Shown in pieces: positions 11,556-23,580 of a DNA stretch of 64,000 bases. The notes below the pieces were generated by a model that did no database searches, was not told the DNA's origin, and saw only the letters and a list, made by a program, of their open reading frames with translations. The stretch covers positions 62,144,025-62,208,024 of the forward strand of contig CP136068.1 of the NCBI GenBank assembly GCA_032622095.1, in the 5' to 3' direction. This stretch comes from Siphonodentalium dalli. Taxonomy: Eukaryota; Mollusca; Scaphopoda; Gadilida; Siphonodentaliidae. Both the position numbers and the translations under genes were made by a program. The stretch's first letter is position 1, and each line of letters starts with the position of its first letter.

Positions 11556-14500
11556 CTCACAGTCCACTCTTATATGAGTTCCTCATTGTCCACTCTTATA
11601 TGAGTCCCTCATTGTCCACTCTTATATGAGTTCCTCCCAGTCCACTCTTATATGAGTTGTTGCCTGTCCACTATTATATGAGTCCCAGCCTGTCCACTCT
11701 TATATGAATTCCTGCATGTCCACTCTTATATGAGTTCTTCCCTGTCCACTGTTATATGAGTTCCTCCCTGTCCACTCTTATTTGAGATTCTCCCTGTCCA
11801 CTCTTATGTGAGTTCCAGCCTGTCCACTCTTATATGAGTTCCTGCCTGTCCACTCTTATATGAGTTCCTCCCTTTCCACTCTTATGAGTTCCTCCCTGTC
11901 CACTCTAATATGAGTTGCTGACTGTCCACTCTTATATGAGTTCCTGCCTGTCCACTCTTATATGAGTTCCTCCCTGTCCACTAGTATATGAGTTGCTGCC
12001 TGCCACTAGTATATGAGTTCATCCATGTCCACTCTTATATGAGTTGCTGTCTGTCCACTCTTATATGAGTTCCTCCCTGTCCACTCTTATATGAGTTGCT
12101 GACTGTCCACTCTTACATTAGTTCCTCCCTGTCCACTCTTATATTAGTTCCTCCCTGTCCACTCTTATATTAGTTCCTCCCTGTCCACTCTTATATTAGT
12201 TCCTCCCTGTCCACTCATATATTAGTTCCTCCCTGTCCTCTCTTATGAGTTCCTCCCTGTCCACTATTATATGAGTTGCTGCCTGTCCAATCGTATATGA
12301 GTTCCAGCCTGTCCACTCGTATATGAGTTCCAGCCTGTCCACTCTTATATGAGTTCCTGCCTGTCCACTCTTATGAGTTCCTCCATGTCCACTCTTATGA
12401 GTTCCTCCCTGTCCACTCTTATGAGTTCCTCCCTGTCCACTCTTATGAGTTCCTCCCTGTCCACTCTTATATGAATTCCTGCATGTCCACTCTTATAAGA
12501 GTTCTTCCCTGTCCACTCTTATATGAGTTCCTCCCGGTCAACTCTTATGAGTTCCTCCCTGTACACTGCTATATGAGTTCCTGCCTGTCCACTCTTATAT
12601 GAGTTCCTGCCTGTCCACTCTTATATGAGTTCCTGCCTGTCCACTCTTATATGGGTTCCTCCCTGTCCACTCTTATATGAGTTCCTCCCTGTCCACTCTT
12701 ATATGAGTTCCTCCCTGTCCACTCTTATATGAGTTCCTCCCTGTCCACTCTTATATGAGTTCCTCGCTGTCCACTCTTATATGAGTTCCTCCCTGTCCAC
12801 TCTTATGAGTTCCTCCCTGTCCACTCTAATATGAGTTCCTCCCTGTCCATCTTATATGAGTTCCTCCCTGTCCACTCTAATATGAGTTCCTCCCTGTCCA
12901 CTCTAATATGAGTTCCTGCATGTCCACTCGCATATGAGTTCGTCCCTGTTCACTCTTATATGAGTTCCTGCCTGTCCACTCTTATATGAGTTCCTCTCTG
13001 TCCACTCTTATATGAGTTCCTCCCTGTCCACTCTTATATGAGTTCCTCCCTGTCCACTCTTATATGAGTTCCTGCGTGTCCACTCTTATATGAGTTCCTG
13101 CGTGTCCACTCTTATATGAGTTGCTCCCTGTCCACTAGTATATGAGTTGCTCCCTGTCCACTCTTTTATGAGTTGCTCCCTGTCCACTCTTTTATGAGTT
13201 GCTCCCTGTCCACTCTTTTATGAGTTGCTCCCTGTCCACTCTTATATGAGTTGCTGACTGTCCACTCTTATATTAGTTCCTCCCTGTCCACTCTTATATT
13301 AGTTCCTCCCTGTCCACTCTTATATTAGTTCCTCCCTGTCCACTCTTATATTAGTTCCTCCCTGTCCACTCTTATATTAGTTCCTCCATGTACACTCATA
13401 TATTAGTTCCTCCCTGTCCTCTCTTATGAGTTCCTCCCTGTCCACTATTATATGAGTTGCTGCCTGTCCACTCGTATATGAGTTCCAGCCTGTCCACTCG
13501 TATATGAGTTCCAGCCTGTCCACTCTTATATGAGTTCCTGCCTGTCCACTCTTATGAGTTCATCCATGTCCACTCTTATGAGTTCCTCCCTGTCCACTCT
13601 TATGAGTTCCTCCCTGTCCACTCTTATGAGTTCCTCCCTGTCCACTCTTATATGAATTCCTGCATGTCCACTCTTATATGAGTTCTTCCCTGTCCACTCT
13701 TATATGAGTTCCTCCCTGTCAACTCTTATGAGTTCCTCCCTGTACACTGCTATATGAGTTCCTGCCTGTCCACTCTTATATGAGTTCCTGCCTGTCCACT
13801 CTTATATGAGTTCCTGCCTGTCCACTCTTATATGGGTTCCTCCCTGTTCACTCTTATATGAGTTCCTCCCTGTCCACTCTTATATGAGTTCCTCCCTGTC
13901 CACTCTTATATGAGTTCCTCCCTGTCCACTCTTATATGAGTTCCTCGCTGTCCACTCTTATATGAGTTCCTCCCTGTCCACTCTTATGAGTTCCTCCCTG
14001 TCCACTCTAATATGAGTTCCTCCCTGTCCATCTTATATGAGTTCCTCCCTGTCCACTCTAATATGAGTTCCTCCCTGTCCACTCTAATATGAGTTCCTGC
14101 ATGTCCACTCGCATATGAGTTCCTCCCTGTTCACTCTTATATGAGTTCCTGCCTGTCCACTCTTATATGAGTTCCTCTCTGTCCACTCTTATATGAGTTC
14201 CTCCCTGTCCACTATTATATGAGTTCCTCCCTGTCTACTCTTATATGAGTTCCTGCGTGTCCACTCTTATATGAGTTCCTGCGTGTCCACTCTTATATGA
14301 GTTGCTCCCTGTCCACTCGTATATGAGTTGCTCCCTGTCCACTCTTTTATGAGTTGCTCCCTGTCCACTCTTTTATGAGTTGCTCCCTGTCCACTCTTTT
14401 ATGAGTTGCTCCCTGTCCACTCTTATATGAGTTGCTGACTGTCCACTCTTATATGAGTTCCTGCCTGTCCACTCTTATATGAGTTCCTCCCTGTCCACTA

Positions 14501-14693
14501 GTATATGAGTTGCTGCCTGCCACTAGTATATGAGTTCATCCATGTCCACTCTTATATGAGTTGCTGTCTGTCCACTCTTATATGAGTTCCTCCCTGTCCA
14601 CTCTTATATGAGTTGCTGCATGTCCACTCTTATATGAATTCATACTTGTCCACTCTTATATTAGTTCCTCCCTGTCCACTCTTATATGAGTTC
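11556..14693. repeat. Long higher-order unit (3,138 bp)
   Basis: The interval between the CTCACAG markers at 11556 and 14694 is one and a half times the usual unit. It contains two successive passes through the TTATATTAG run, 24-bp run, TATGGG and CTCTTTTATGAG parts (about 12110-13250 and 13260-14430) without an intervening CTCACAG block. The first pass carries rare private variants, CTTATAAGAG at 12490-12500 and TTCGTCCCTG at 12939-12948. These reappear together near 35.1-35.5 and 37.5-38.0 kb. Confidence 0.78.
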
Positions 14694-16752
14694 CTCACAG
14701 TCCACTCTTATATGAGTTCTTCATTGTCCACTCTTATATGAGTCCCTCATTTTCCACTCTTATATGAGTTCCTCCCAGTCCACTCTTATATGAATTGTTG
14801 CCTGTCCACTATTATATGAGTCCCAGCCTGTCCACTCTTATATGAATTCCTGCATGTCCACTCTTATATGAGTTCTTCCCTGTCCACTGTTATATGAGTT
14901 CCTCCCTGTCCACTCTTATTTGAGATCCTCCCTGTCCACTTTTATATGAGTTCAAGCTTGTCCACTCTTATATGAGTTCCTCCCTGTCCACTCTTATATG
15001 AGTTCCTCCCTGTCCACTCTTATGAGTTCCTCCCTGTCCACTCTAATATGAGTTGCTGAGTGTCCACTCTTATATGAGTTCCTGCCTGTCCACTCTTATA
15101 TGAGTTCCTCCCTGTCCACTAGTATATGAGTTGCAGCCTGCCACTAGTATATGAGTTCATCCATGTCCACTCTTATATGAGTTGCTGTCTGTCCACTCTT
15201 ATTTGAGTTCCTCCCTGTCCACTCTTATATGAGTTGCTGACTGTCCACTTTTATATGAATTCCTGCCTGTCCACTCTTAAGAGTTCCAGCCTGTCCACTC
15301 TTATATGAGTTCCTCCCTGTCCACTCTTATATTAGTTCCTCCCTGTCCACTCTTATATTAATTCCTCCCTGTCCACTCTTATATTAGTTCCTCCCTGTCC
15401 ACTCTTATATTAGTTCCTCCCTGTCCACTCTTATATTAGTTCCTCCATGTACACTCATATATTAGTTCCTCCCTGTCCTCTCTTATGAGTTCATCCCTGT
15501 CCACTATTATATGAGTTGCTGCCTGTCCACTCGTATATGAGTTCCAGCCTGTCCACTCGTATATGAGTTCCAGCCTGTCCACTCTTATATGAGTTCCTGC
15601 CTGTCCACTTTTATGAGTTCCTCCATGTCCACTCTTATGAGTTTCTCCCTGTCCACTCTTATGAGTTCCTCCCTGTCCACTCTTATGAGTTCCTCCCTGT
15701 CCACTCTTATATGAATTCCTGCATGTCCACTCTTATATGAGTTCTTCCCTGTCCACTCTTATATGAGTTCCTCCCTGTCAACTCTTATGAGTTCCTCCCT
15801 GTAAACTGCTATATGAGTTCCTGCCTGTCCACTCTTATATGAGTTCCTGCCTGTCCACTCTTATATGAGTTCCTGCCTGTCCACTCTTATATGGGATCCT
15901 CCCTGTTCACTCTTATATGAGTTCCTCCCTGTCCACTCTTATATGAGTTCCTCCCTGTCCACTCTTATATGAGTTCCTCCCTGTCCACTCTTATATGAGT
16001 TCCTCCCTGTCCACTCTTATATGAGTTCCTCCCTGTCCACTATTATGAGTTCCTCCCTGTCCACTCTAATATGAGTTCCTCCCTGTCCATCTTATATGAG
16101 TTCCTCCCTGTCCACTCTAATATGAGTTCCTCCCTGTCCACTCTAATATGAGTTCCTGCATGTCCACTCCCATATGAGTTCCTCACTGTTCACTCTTATA
16201 TGAGTTCCTGCCTGTCCACTCTTATATGAGTTCCTCTCTGTCCACTCTTATATGAGTTCCTCCCTGTCCACTCTTATATGAGTTCCTCCCTGTCCACTCT
16301 TATATGAGTTCCTGCGTGTCCACTCTTAGATGAGTTCCTGCGTGTCCACTCTTATATGAGTTGCTCCCTGTCCACTCGTATATGAGTTGCTCCATGTCCA
16401 CTCTTTTATGAGTTGCTCACTGTCCACTCTTTTATGAGTTGCTCCCTGTCCACTCTTTTATGAGTTGCTCCCTGTCCACTCTTATATGAGTTGCTGACTG
16501 TCCACTCTTATATGAGTTCCTGCCTGTCCACTCTTATATGAGTTCCTCCCTGTCCACTAGTATATGAGTTGCTGCCTGCCACTAGTATATGAGTTCATCC
16601 ATGTCCACTCTTATATGAGTTGCTGTCTGTCCACTCTTACATGAGTTCCTCCCTGTCCACTCTTATATGAGTTGCTGCATGTCCATTCTTATATGAATTC
16701 ATCCTTGTCCACTCTTATATTAGTTCCTCCCTGTCCACTCTTATATGAGTTC
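14694..16752. repeat. Full higher-order unit, 2,059 bp (copy 1)
   Basis: This is the first of four units of exactly 2,059 bp between CTCACAG markers. Order: CTCACAG, TTCATTG, AGTCCCTCATT, CTCCCAG, TTGTTGCCTG, AGTCCCAGCCTG, AATTCCTGCATG, TTCTTCCCTG, TTATTTGAGATCC, then ACTAGT pair, TTATATTAG run, CTCGTATATGAG pair, 24-bp run, GTCAACTC and GTAAACTGC, TGCCTG triplet, TATGGG, consensus run, CTCTAATATGAG cluster, CTCCCATATGAG, TTCCTGCGTG pair, CTCTTTTATGAG run and ACTAGT pair. Private changes include TTCAAGCTTG at 14952, TTGCTGAGTG and TTGCAGCCTG. It is repeated at 21522 and 39603. Confidence 0.88.
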
Positions 16753-19124
16753 CTCACAGTCCACTCTTATATGAGTTCCTCATTGTCCACTCTTATATGA
16801 GTCCCTCATTGTCCACTCTTATATGAGTTCCTCCCAGTCCACTCTTATATGAGTTGTTGCCTGTCCACTATTATATGAGTCCCAGCCTGTCCACTCTTAT
16901 ATGAGTTCTTCCCTGTCCACTGTTATATGAGTTCCTCCCTGTCCACTCTTATTTGAGATCCTCCCTGTCCACTCTTATATGAGTTCCAGCCTGTCCACTC
17001 TTATATGAGTTCCTCTCTGTCCACTCTTATATGAGTTCCTCCCTGTCCACTCTTATGAGTTCCTCCCTGTCCACTCTAATATGAGTTGCTGACTGTCCAC
17101 TCTTATATGAGTTCCTGCCTGTCCACTCTTATATGAGTTCCTCCCTGTCCACTAGTATATGAGTTGCTGCCTGCCACTAGTATATGAGTTCATCCATGTC
17201 CACTCTTATATGAGTTGCTGTCTGTCCACTCTTATATGAGTTCCTCCCTGTCCACTCTTATATGAGTTGCTGACTGTCCACTCTTATATGAATTCCTGCC
17301 TGTCCACTCTTATGAGTTCCAGCCTGTCCACTCTTATATGAGTTCCTCCCTGTCCACTCTTATATTAGTTCCTCCCTGTCCACTCTTATATTAGTTCCTC
17401 CCTGTCCACTCTTATATTAGTTCCTCCCTGTCCACTCTTATATTAGTTCCTCCCTGTCCACTCTTATATTAGTTCCTCCATGTACACTCATATATTAGTT
17501 CCTCCATGTACACTCATATATTAGTTCCTCCCTGTCCACTCGTATATGAGTTCCTGCCTGTCCACTCGTATATGAGTTCCAGCCTGTCCACTCGTATATG
17601 AGTTCCAGCCTGTCCACTCTTATATGAGTTCCTGCCTGTTCACTCTTATGAGTTCCTCCATGTCCACTCTTATGAGTTCCTCCCTGTCCAATCTTATGAG
17701 TTCCTCCCTGTCCACTCTTATGAGTTCCTCCCTGTCCACTCTTATATGAATTCCTGCATGTCCACTCTTATATGAGTTCTTCCCTGTCCACTCTTATATG
17801 AGTTCCTCCCTGTCAACTCTTATGAGTTCCTCCCTTTACACTGCTATATGAGTTCCTGTCTGTCCACTCTTATATGAGTTCCTGCCTGTCCACTCTTATA
17901 TGAGTTCCTGCCTGTCCACTCTTATATGGGTTCCTCCCTGTTCACTCTTATATGAGTTCCTCCCTGTCCACTCTTATATGAGTTCCTCCCTGTCCACTCT
18001 TATATGAGTTCCTCCCTGTCCACTCTTATATGAGTTCCTCCCTGTCAACTCTTATATGAGTTCCTCCCTGTCCACTCTTATGAGTTCCTCCCTGTCCACT
18101 CTAATATGAGTTCCTCCCTGTCCATCTTATATGAGTTCCTCCCTGTCCACTCTAATATGAGTTCCTCCCTGTCCACTCTATTATGAGTTCCTGTATGTCC
18201 ACTCGCATATGAGTTCCTCCCTGTTCACTCTTATATGAGTTCCTGCCTGTCCACTCTTATATGAGTTCCTCTCTGTCCACTCTTATATGAGTTCCTCCCT
18301 GTCCACTCGTATATGAGTTCCTGCGTGTCCACTCTTATATGAGTTCCTGCGTGTCCACTCTTATATGAGTTGCTCCCTGTCCACTCTTTTATGAGTTGCT
18401 CCCTGTCCACTCTTTTATGAGTTGCTCCCTGTCCACTCTTATATGAGTTGCTGACTGTCCACTCTTATATGAGTTCCTGCCTGTCCACTCTTATATGAGT
18501 TCCTCCCTGTCCACTAGTATATGAGTTGCTGCCTGCCACTAGTATATGAGTTCATCCATGTCCACTCTTATATGAGTTCCTGCCTGTCCACTCTTATATG
18601 AGTTCCTCTCTGTCCACTCTTATATGAGTTCCTCCCTGTCCACTCTTATATGAGTTCCTCCCTGTCCACTCTTATATGAGTTCCTGCGTGTCCACTCTTA
18701 GATGAGTTCCTGCGTGTCCACTCTTATATGAGTTGCTCCCTGTCCACTCGTATATGAGTTGCTCCATGTCCACTCTTTTATGAGTTGCTCACTGTCCACT
18801 CTTTTATGAGTTGCTCCCTGTCCACTCTTTTATGAGTTGCTCCCTGTCCACTCTTATATGGGTTGCTGACTGTCCACTCTTATATGAGTTCCTGCCTGTC
18901 CACTCTTATATGAGTTCCTCCCTGTCCACTAGTATATGAGTTGCTGCCTGCCACTAGTATATGAGTTCATCCATGTCCACTCTTATATGAGTTGCTGTCT
19001 GTCCACTCTTACATGAGTTCCTCCCTGTCCACTCTTATATGAGTTGCTGCATGTCCATTCTTATATGAATTCATCCTTGTCCACTCTTATATTAGTTCCT
19101 CCCTGTCCACTCTTATATGAGTTC
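16753..19124. repeat. Higher-order unit variant, 2,372 bp
   Basis: This unit follows the full unit and ends at the marker at 19125. It carries a doubled GTACACTCATATATTAG monomer near 17480-17525. Near 18570-18930 it repeats the TGCGTG/CTCTTTTATGAG portion a second time, which accounts for its extra length over the 2,059-bp unit. It has an exact-length counterpart at 23581-25952. Confidence 0.84.
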
Positions 19125-21081
19125 CTCACAGTCCACTCTTATATGAGTTCCTCATTGTCCACTCTTATATGAGTCCCTCATTGTCCACTCTTATATGAGT
19201 TCCTCCCAGTCCACTCTTATATGAGTTGTTGCCTGTCCACTATTATATGAGTCCCAGCCTGTCCACTCTTATATGAGTTCTTCCCTGTCCACTGTTATAT
19301 GAGTTCCTCCCTGTCCACTCTTATTTGAGATCCTCCCTGTCCACTCTTATATGAGTTCCAGCCTGTCCACTCTTATATGAGTTCCTCTCTGTCCACTCTT
19401 ATATGAGTTCCTCCCTGTCCACTCTTATGAGTTCCTCCCTGTCCACTCTAATATGAGTTGTTGACTGTCCACTCTTATATGAGTTCCTGCCTGTCCACTC
19501 TTATATGAGTTCCTCCCTGTCCACTAGTATATGAGTTGCTGCCTGCCACTAGTATATGAGTTCATCCATGTCCACTCTTATATGAGTTGCTGTCTGTCCA
19601 CTCTTATATGAGTTCCTCCCTGTCCACTCTTATATGAGTTGCTGACTGTCCACTCTTATATGAATTCCTGCCTGTCCACTCTTATGAGTTCCAGCCTGTC
19701 CACTCTTATATGAGTTCCTCCCTGTCCACTCTTATATTAGTTCCTCCCTGTCCACTCTTATATTAGTTCCTCCCTGTCCACTCTTATATTAGTTCCTCCC
19801 TGTCCACTCTTATATTAGTTCCTCCCTGTCCACTCTTATATTAGTTCCTCCATGTACACTCATATATTAGTTCCTCCATGTACACTCATATATTAGTTCC
19901 TCCCTGTCCACTCGTATATGAGTTCCTGCCTGTCCACTCGTATATGAGTTCCAGCCTGTCCACTCGTATATGAGTTCCAGCCTGTCCACTCTTATATGAG
20001 TTCCTGCCTGTTCACTCTTATGAGTTCCTCCATGTCCACTCTTATGAGTTCCTCCCTGTCCAATCTTATGAGTTCCTCCCTGTCCACTCTTATGAGTTCC
20101 TCCCTGTCCACTCTTATATGAATTCCTGCATGTCCACTCTTATATGAGTTCTTCCCTGTCCACTCTTATATGAGTTCCTCCCTGTCAACTCTTATGAGTT
20201 CCTCCCTTTACACTGCTATATGAGTTCCTGTCTGTCCACTCTTATATGAGTTCCTGCCTGTCCACTCTTATATGAGTTCCTGCCTGTCCACTCTTATATG
20301 GGTTCCTCCCTGTTCACTCTTATATGAGTTCCTCCCTGTCCACTCTTATATGAGTTCCTCCCTGTCCACTCTTATATGAGTTCCTCCCTGTCCACTCTTA
20401 TATGAGTTCCTCCCTGTCATCTCTTATATGAGTTCCTCCCTGTCCACTCTTATGAGTTCCTCCCTGTCCACTCTAATATGAGTTCCTCCCTGTCCATCTT
20501 ATATGAGTTCCTCCCTGTCCACTCTAATATGAGTTCCTCCCTGTCCACTCTATTATGAGTTCCTGCATGTCCACTCGCATATGAGTTCCTCCCTGTTCAC
20601 TCTTATATGAGTTCCTGCCTGTCCACTCTTATATGAGTTCCTCTCTGTCCACTCTTATATGAGTTCCTCCCTGTCCACTCGTATATGAGTTCCTGCGTGT
20701 CCACTCTTATATGAGTTCCTGCGTGTCCACTCTTATATGAGTTGCTCCCTGTCCACTCTTTTATGAGTTGCTCCCTGTCCACTCTTTTATGAGTTGCTCC
20801 CTGTCCACTCTTATATGAGTTGCTGACTGTCCACTCTTATATGAGTTCCTGCCTGTCCACTCTTATATGAGTTCCTCCCTGTCCACTAGTATATGAGTTG
20901 CTGCCTGCCACTAGTATATGAGTTCATCCATGTCCACTCTTATATGAGTTGCTGTCTGTCCACTCTTACATGAGTTCCTCCCTGTCCACTCTTATATGAG
21001 TTGCTGCATGTCCATTTTTATATGAATTCATCCTTGTCCACTCTTATATTAGTTCCTCCCTGTCCACTCTTATATGAGTTC
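19125..21081. repeat. Higher-order unit variant, 1,957 bp
   Basis: A unit between the CTCACAG markers at 19125 and 21082. It again has the doubled GTACACTCATATATTAG monomer, the CTCTATTATGAG variant near 20550 and the shortened CTCTTTTATGAG run. It is repeated with the same length at 25953-27909. One private difference is TTGTTGACTG near 19460, where the other copy has TTGCTGACTG. Confidence 0.84.
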
Positions 21082-21521
21082 CTCACAGTCCACTCTTATA
21101 TGAGTTCCTCATTGTCCACTCTTATATGAGTCCCTCATTGTCCACTCTTATATGAGTTCCTCCCAGTCCACTCTTATATGAGTTGTTGCCTGTCCACTAT
21201 TATATGAGTCCCAGCCTGTCCACTCTTATATGAGTTCTTCCCTGTCCACTGTTATATGAGTTCCTCCCTGTCCACTCTTATTTGAGATCCTCCCTGTCCA
21301 CTCTTATATGAGTTCCAGCCTGTCCACTCTTATATGAGTTCCTCTCTGTCCACTCTTATATGAGTTCCTCCCTGTCCACTCTTATGAGTTCCTCCCTGTC
21401 CACTCTAATATGAGTTCCTCCCTGTCCACTCTTATATGAGTTGCTGCATGTCCACTCTTATATGAATTCATACTTGTCCACTCTTATATTAGTTCCTCCC
21501 TGTCCACTCTTATATGAGTTC
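21082..21521. repeat. Partial unit at a duplication junction (440 bp)
   Basis: A truncated unit begins normally (CTCACAG through TTCCTCTCTG and a CTCTAATATGAG monomer). At about 21410-21440 it jumps to the TTGCTGCATG/AATTCATACTTG end of a unit that otherwise occurs at 14620-14650. This is the join between two tandem copies of a 6,828-bp block. Confidence 0.82.
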
Positions 21522-23580
21522 CTCACAGTCCACTCTTATATGAGTTCTTCATTGTCCACTCTTATATGAGTCCCTCATTTTCCACTCTTATATGAGTTCC
21601 TCCCAGTCCACTCTTATATGAATTGTTGCCTGTCCACTATTATATGAGTCCCAGCCTGTCCACTCTTATATGAATTCCTGCATGTCCACTCTTATATGAG
21701 TTCTTCCCTGTCCACTGTTATATGAGTTCCTCCCTGTCCACTCTTATTTGAGATCCTCCCTGTCCACTTTTATATGAGTTCAAGCTTGTCCACTCTTATA
21801 TGAGTTCCTCCCTGTCCACTCTTATATGAGTTCCTCCCTGTCCACTCTTATGAGTTCCTCCCTGTCCACTCTAATATGAGTTGCTGAGTGTCCACTCTTA
21901 TATGAGTTCCTGCCTGTCCACTCTTATATGAGTTCCTCCCTGTCCACTAGTATATGAGTTGCAGCCTGCCACTAGTATATGAGTTCATCCATGTCCACTC
22001 TTATATGAGTTGCTGTCTGTCCACTCTTATTTGAGTTCCTCCCTGTCCACTCTTATATGAGTTGCTGACTGTCCACTTTTATATGAATTCCTGCCTGTCC
22101 ACTCTTAAGAGTTCCAGCCTGTCCACTCTTATATGAGTTCCTCCCTGTCCACTCTTATATTAGTTCCTCCCTGTCCACTCTTATATTAATTCCTCCCTGT
22201 CCACTCTTATATTAGTTCCTCCCTGTCCACTCTTATATTAGTTCCTCCCTGTCCACTCTTATATTAGTTCCTCCATGTACACTCATATATTAGTTCCTCC
22301 CTGTCCTCTCTTATGAGTTCATCCCTGTCCACTATTATATGAGTTGCTGCCTGTCCACTCGTATATGAGTTCCAGCCTGTCCACTCGTATATGAGTTCCA
22401 GCCTGTCCACTCTTATATGAGTTCCTGCCTGTCCACTTTTATGAGTTCCTCCATGTCCACTCTTATGAGTTTCTCCCTGTCCACTCTTATGAGTTCCTCC
22501 CTGTCCACTCTTATGAGTTCCTCCCTGTCCACTCTTATATGAATTCCTGCATGTCCACTCTTATATGAGTTCTTCCCTGTCCACTCTTATATGAGTTCCT
22601 CCCTGTCAACTCTTATGAGTTCCTCCCTGTAAACTGCTATATGAGTTCCTGCCTGTCCACTCTTATATGAGTTCCTGCCTGTCCACTCTTATATGAGTTC
22701 CTGCCTGTCCACTCTTATATGGGATCCTCCCTGTTCACTCTTATATGAGTTCCTCCCTGTCCACTCTTATATGAGTTCCTCCCTGTCCACTCTTATATGA
22801 GTTCCTCCCTGTCCACTCTTATATGAGTTCCTCCCTGTCCACTCTTATATGAGTTCCTCCCTGTCCACTATTATGAGTTCCTCCCTGTCCACTCTAATAT
22901 GAGTTCCTCCCTGTCCATCTTATATGAGTTCCTCCCTGTCCACTCTAATATGAGTTCCTCCCTGTCCACTCTAATATGAGTTCCTGCATGTCCACTCCCA
23001 TATGAGTTCCTCACTGTTCACTCTTATATGAGTTCCTGCCTGTCCACTCTTATAAGAGTTCCTCTCTGTCCACTCTTATATGAGTTCCTCCCTGTCCACT
23101 CTTATATGAGTTCCTCCCTGTCCACTCTTATATGAGTTCCTGCGTGTCCACTCTTAGATGAGTTCCTGCGTGTCCACTCTTATATGAGTTGCTCCCTGTC
23201 CACTCGTATATGAGTTGCTCCATGTCCACTCTTTTATGAGTTGCTCACTGTCCACTCTTTTATGAGTTGCTCCCTGTCCACTCTTTTATGAGTTGCTCCC
23301 TGTCCACTCTTATATGAGTTGCTGACTGTCCACTCTTATATGAGTTCCTGCCTGTCCACTCTTATATGAGTTCCTCCCTGTCCACTAGTATATGAGTTGC
23401 TGCCTGCCACTAGTATATGAGTTCATCCATGTCCACTCTTATATGAGTTGCTGTCTGTCCACTCTTACATGAGTTCCTCCCTGTCCACTCTTATATGAGT
23501 TGCTGCATGTCCATTCTTATATGAATTCATCCTTGTCCACTCTTATATTAGTTCCTCCCTGTCCACTCTTATATGAGTTC
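21522..23580. repeat. Full higher-order unit, 2,059 bp (copy 2)
   Basis: This is the counterpart of 14694-16752 at an offset of 6,828 bp. The same private marks recur at that offset: CATACTTG (14641 and 21469), TTCAAGCTTG (14951 and 21779), TTGCTGAGTG, TTGCAGCCTG, CTTAAGAGTTCC and the CTCCCATATGAG monomer. I noticed a single-base difference near 23050 (TATAAGAG for TATATGAG). Confidence 0.88.
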
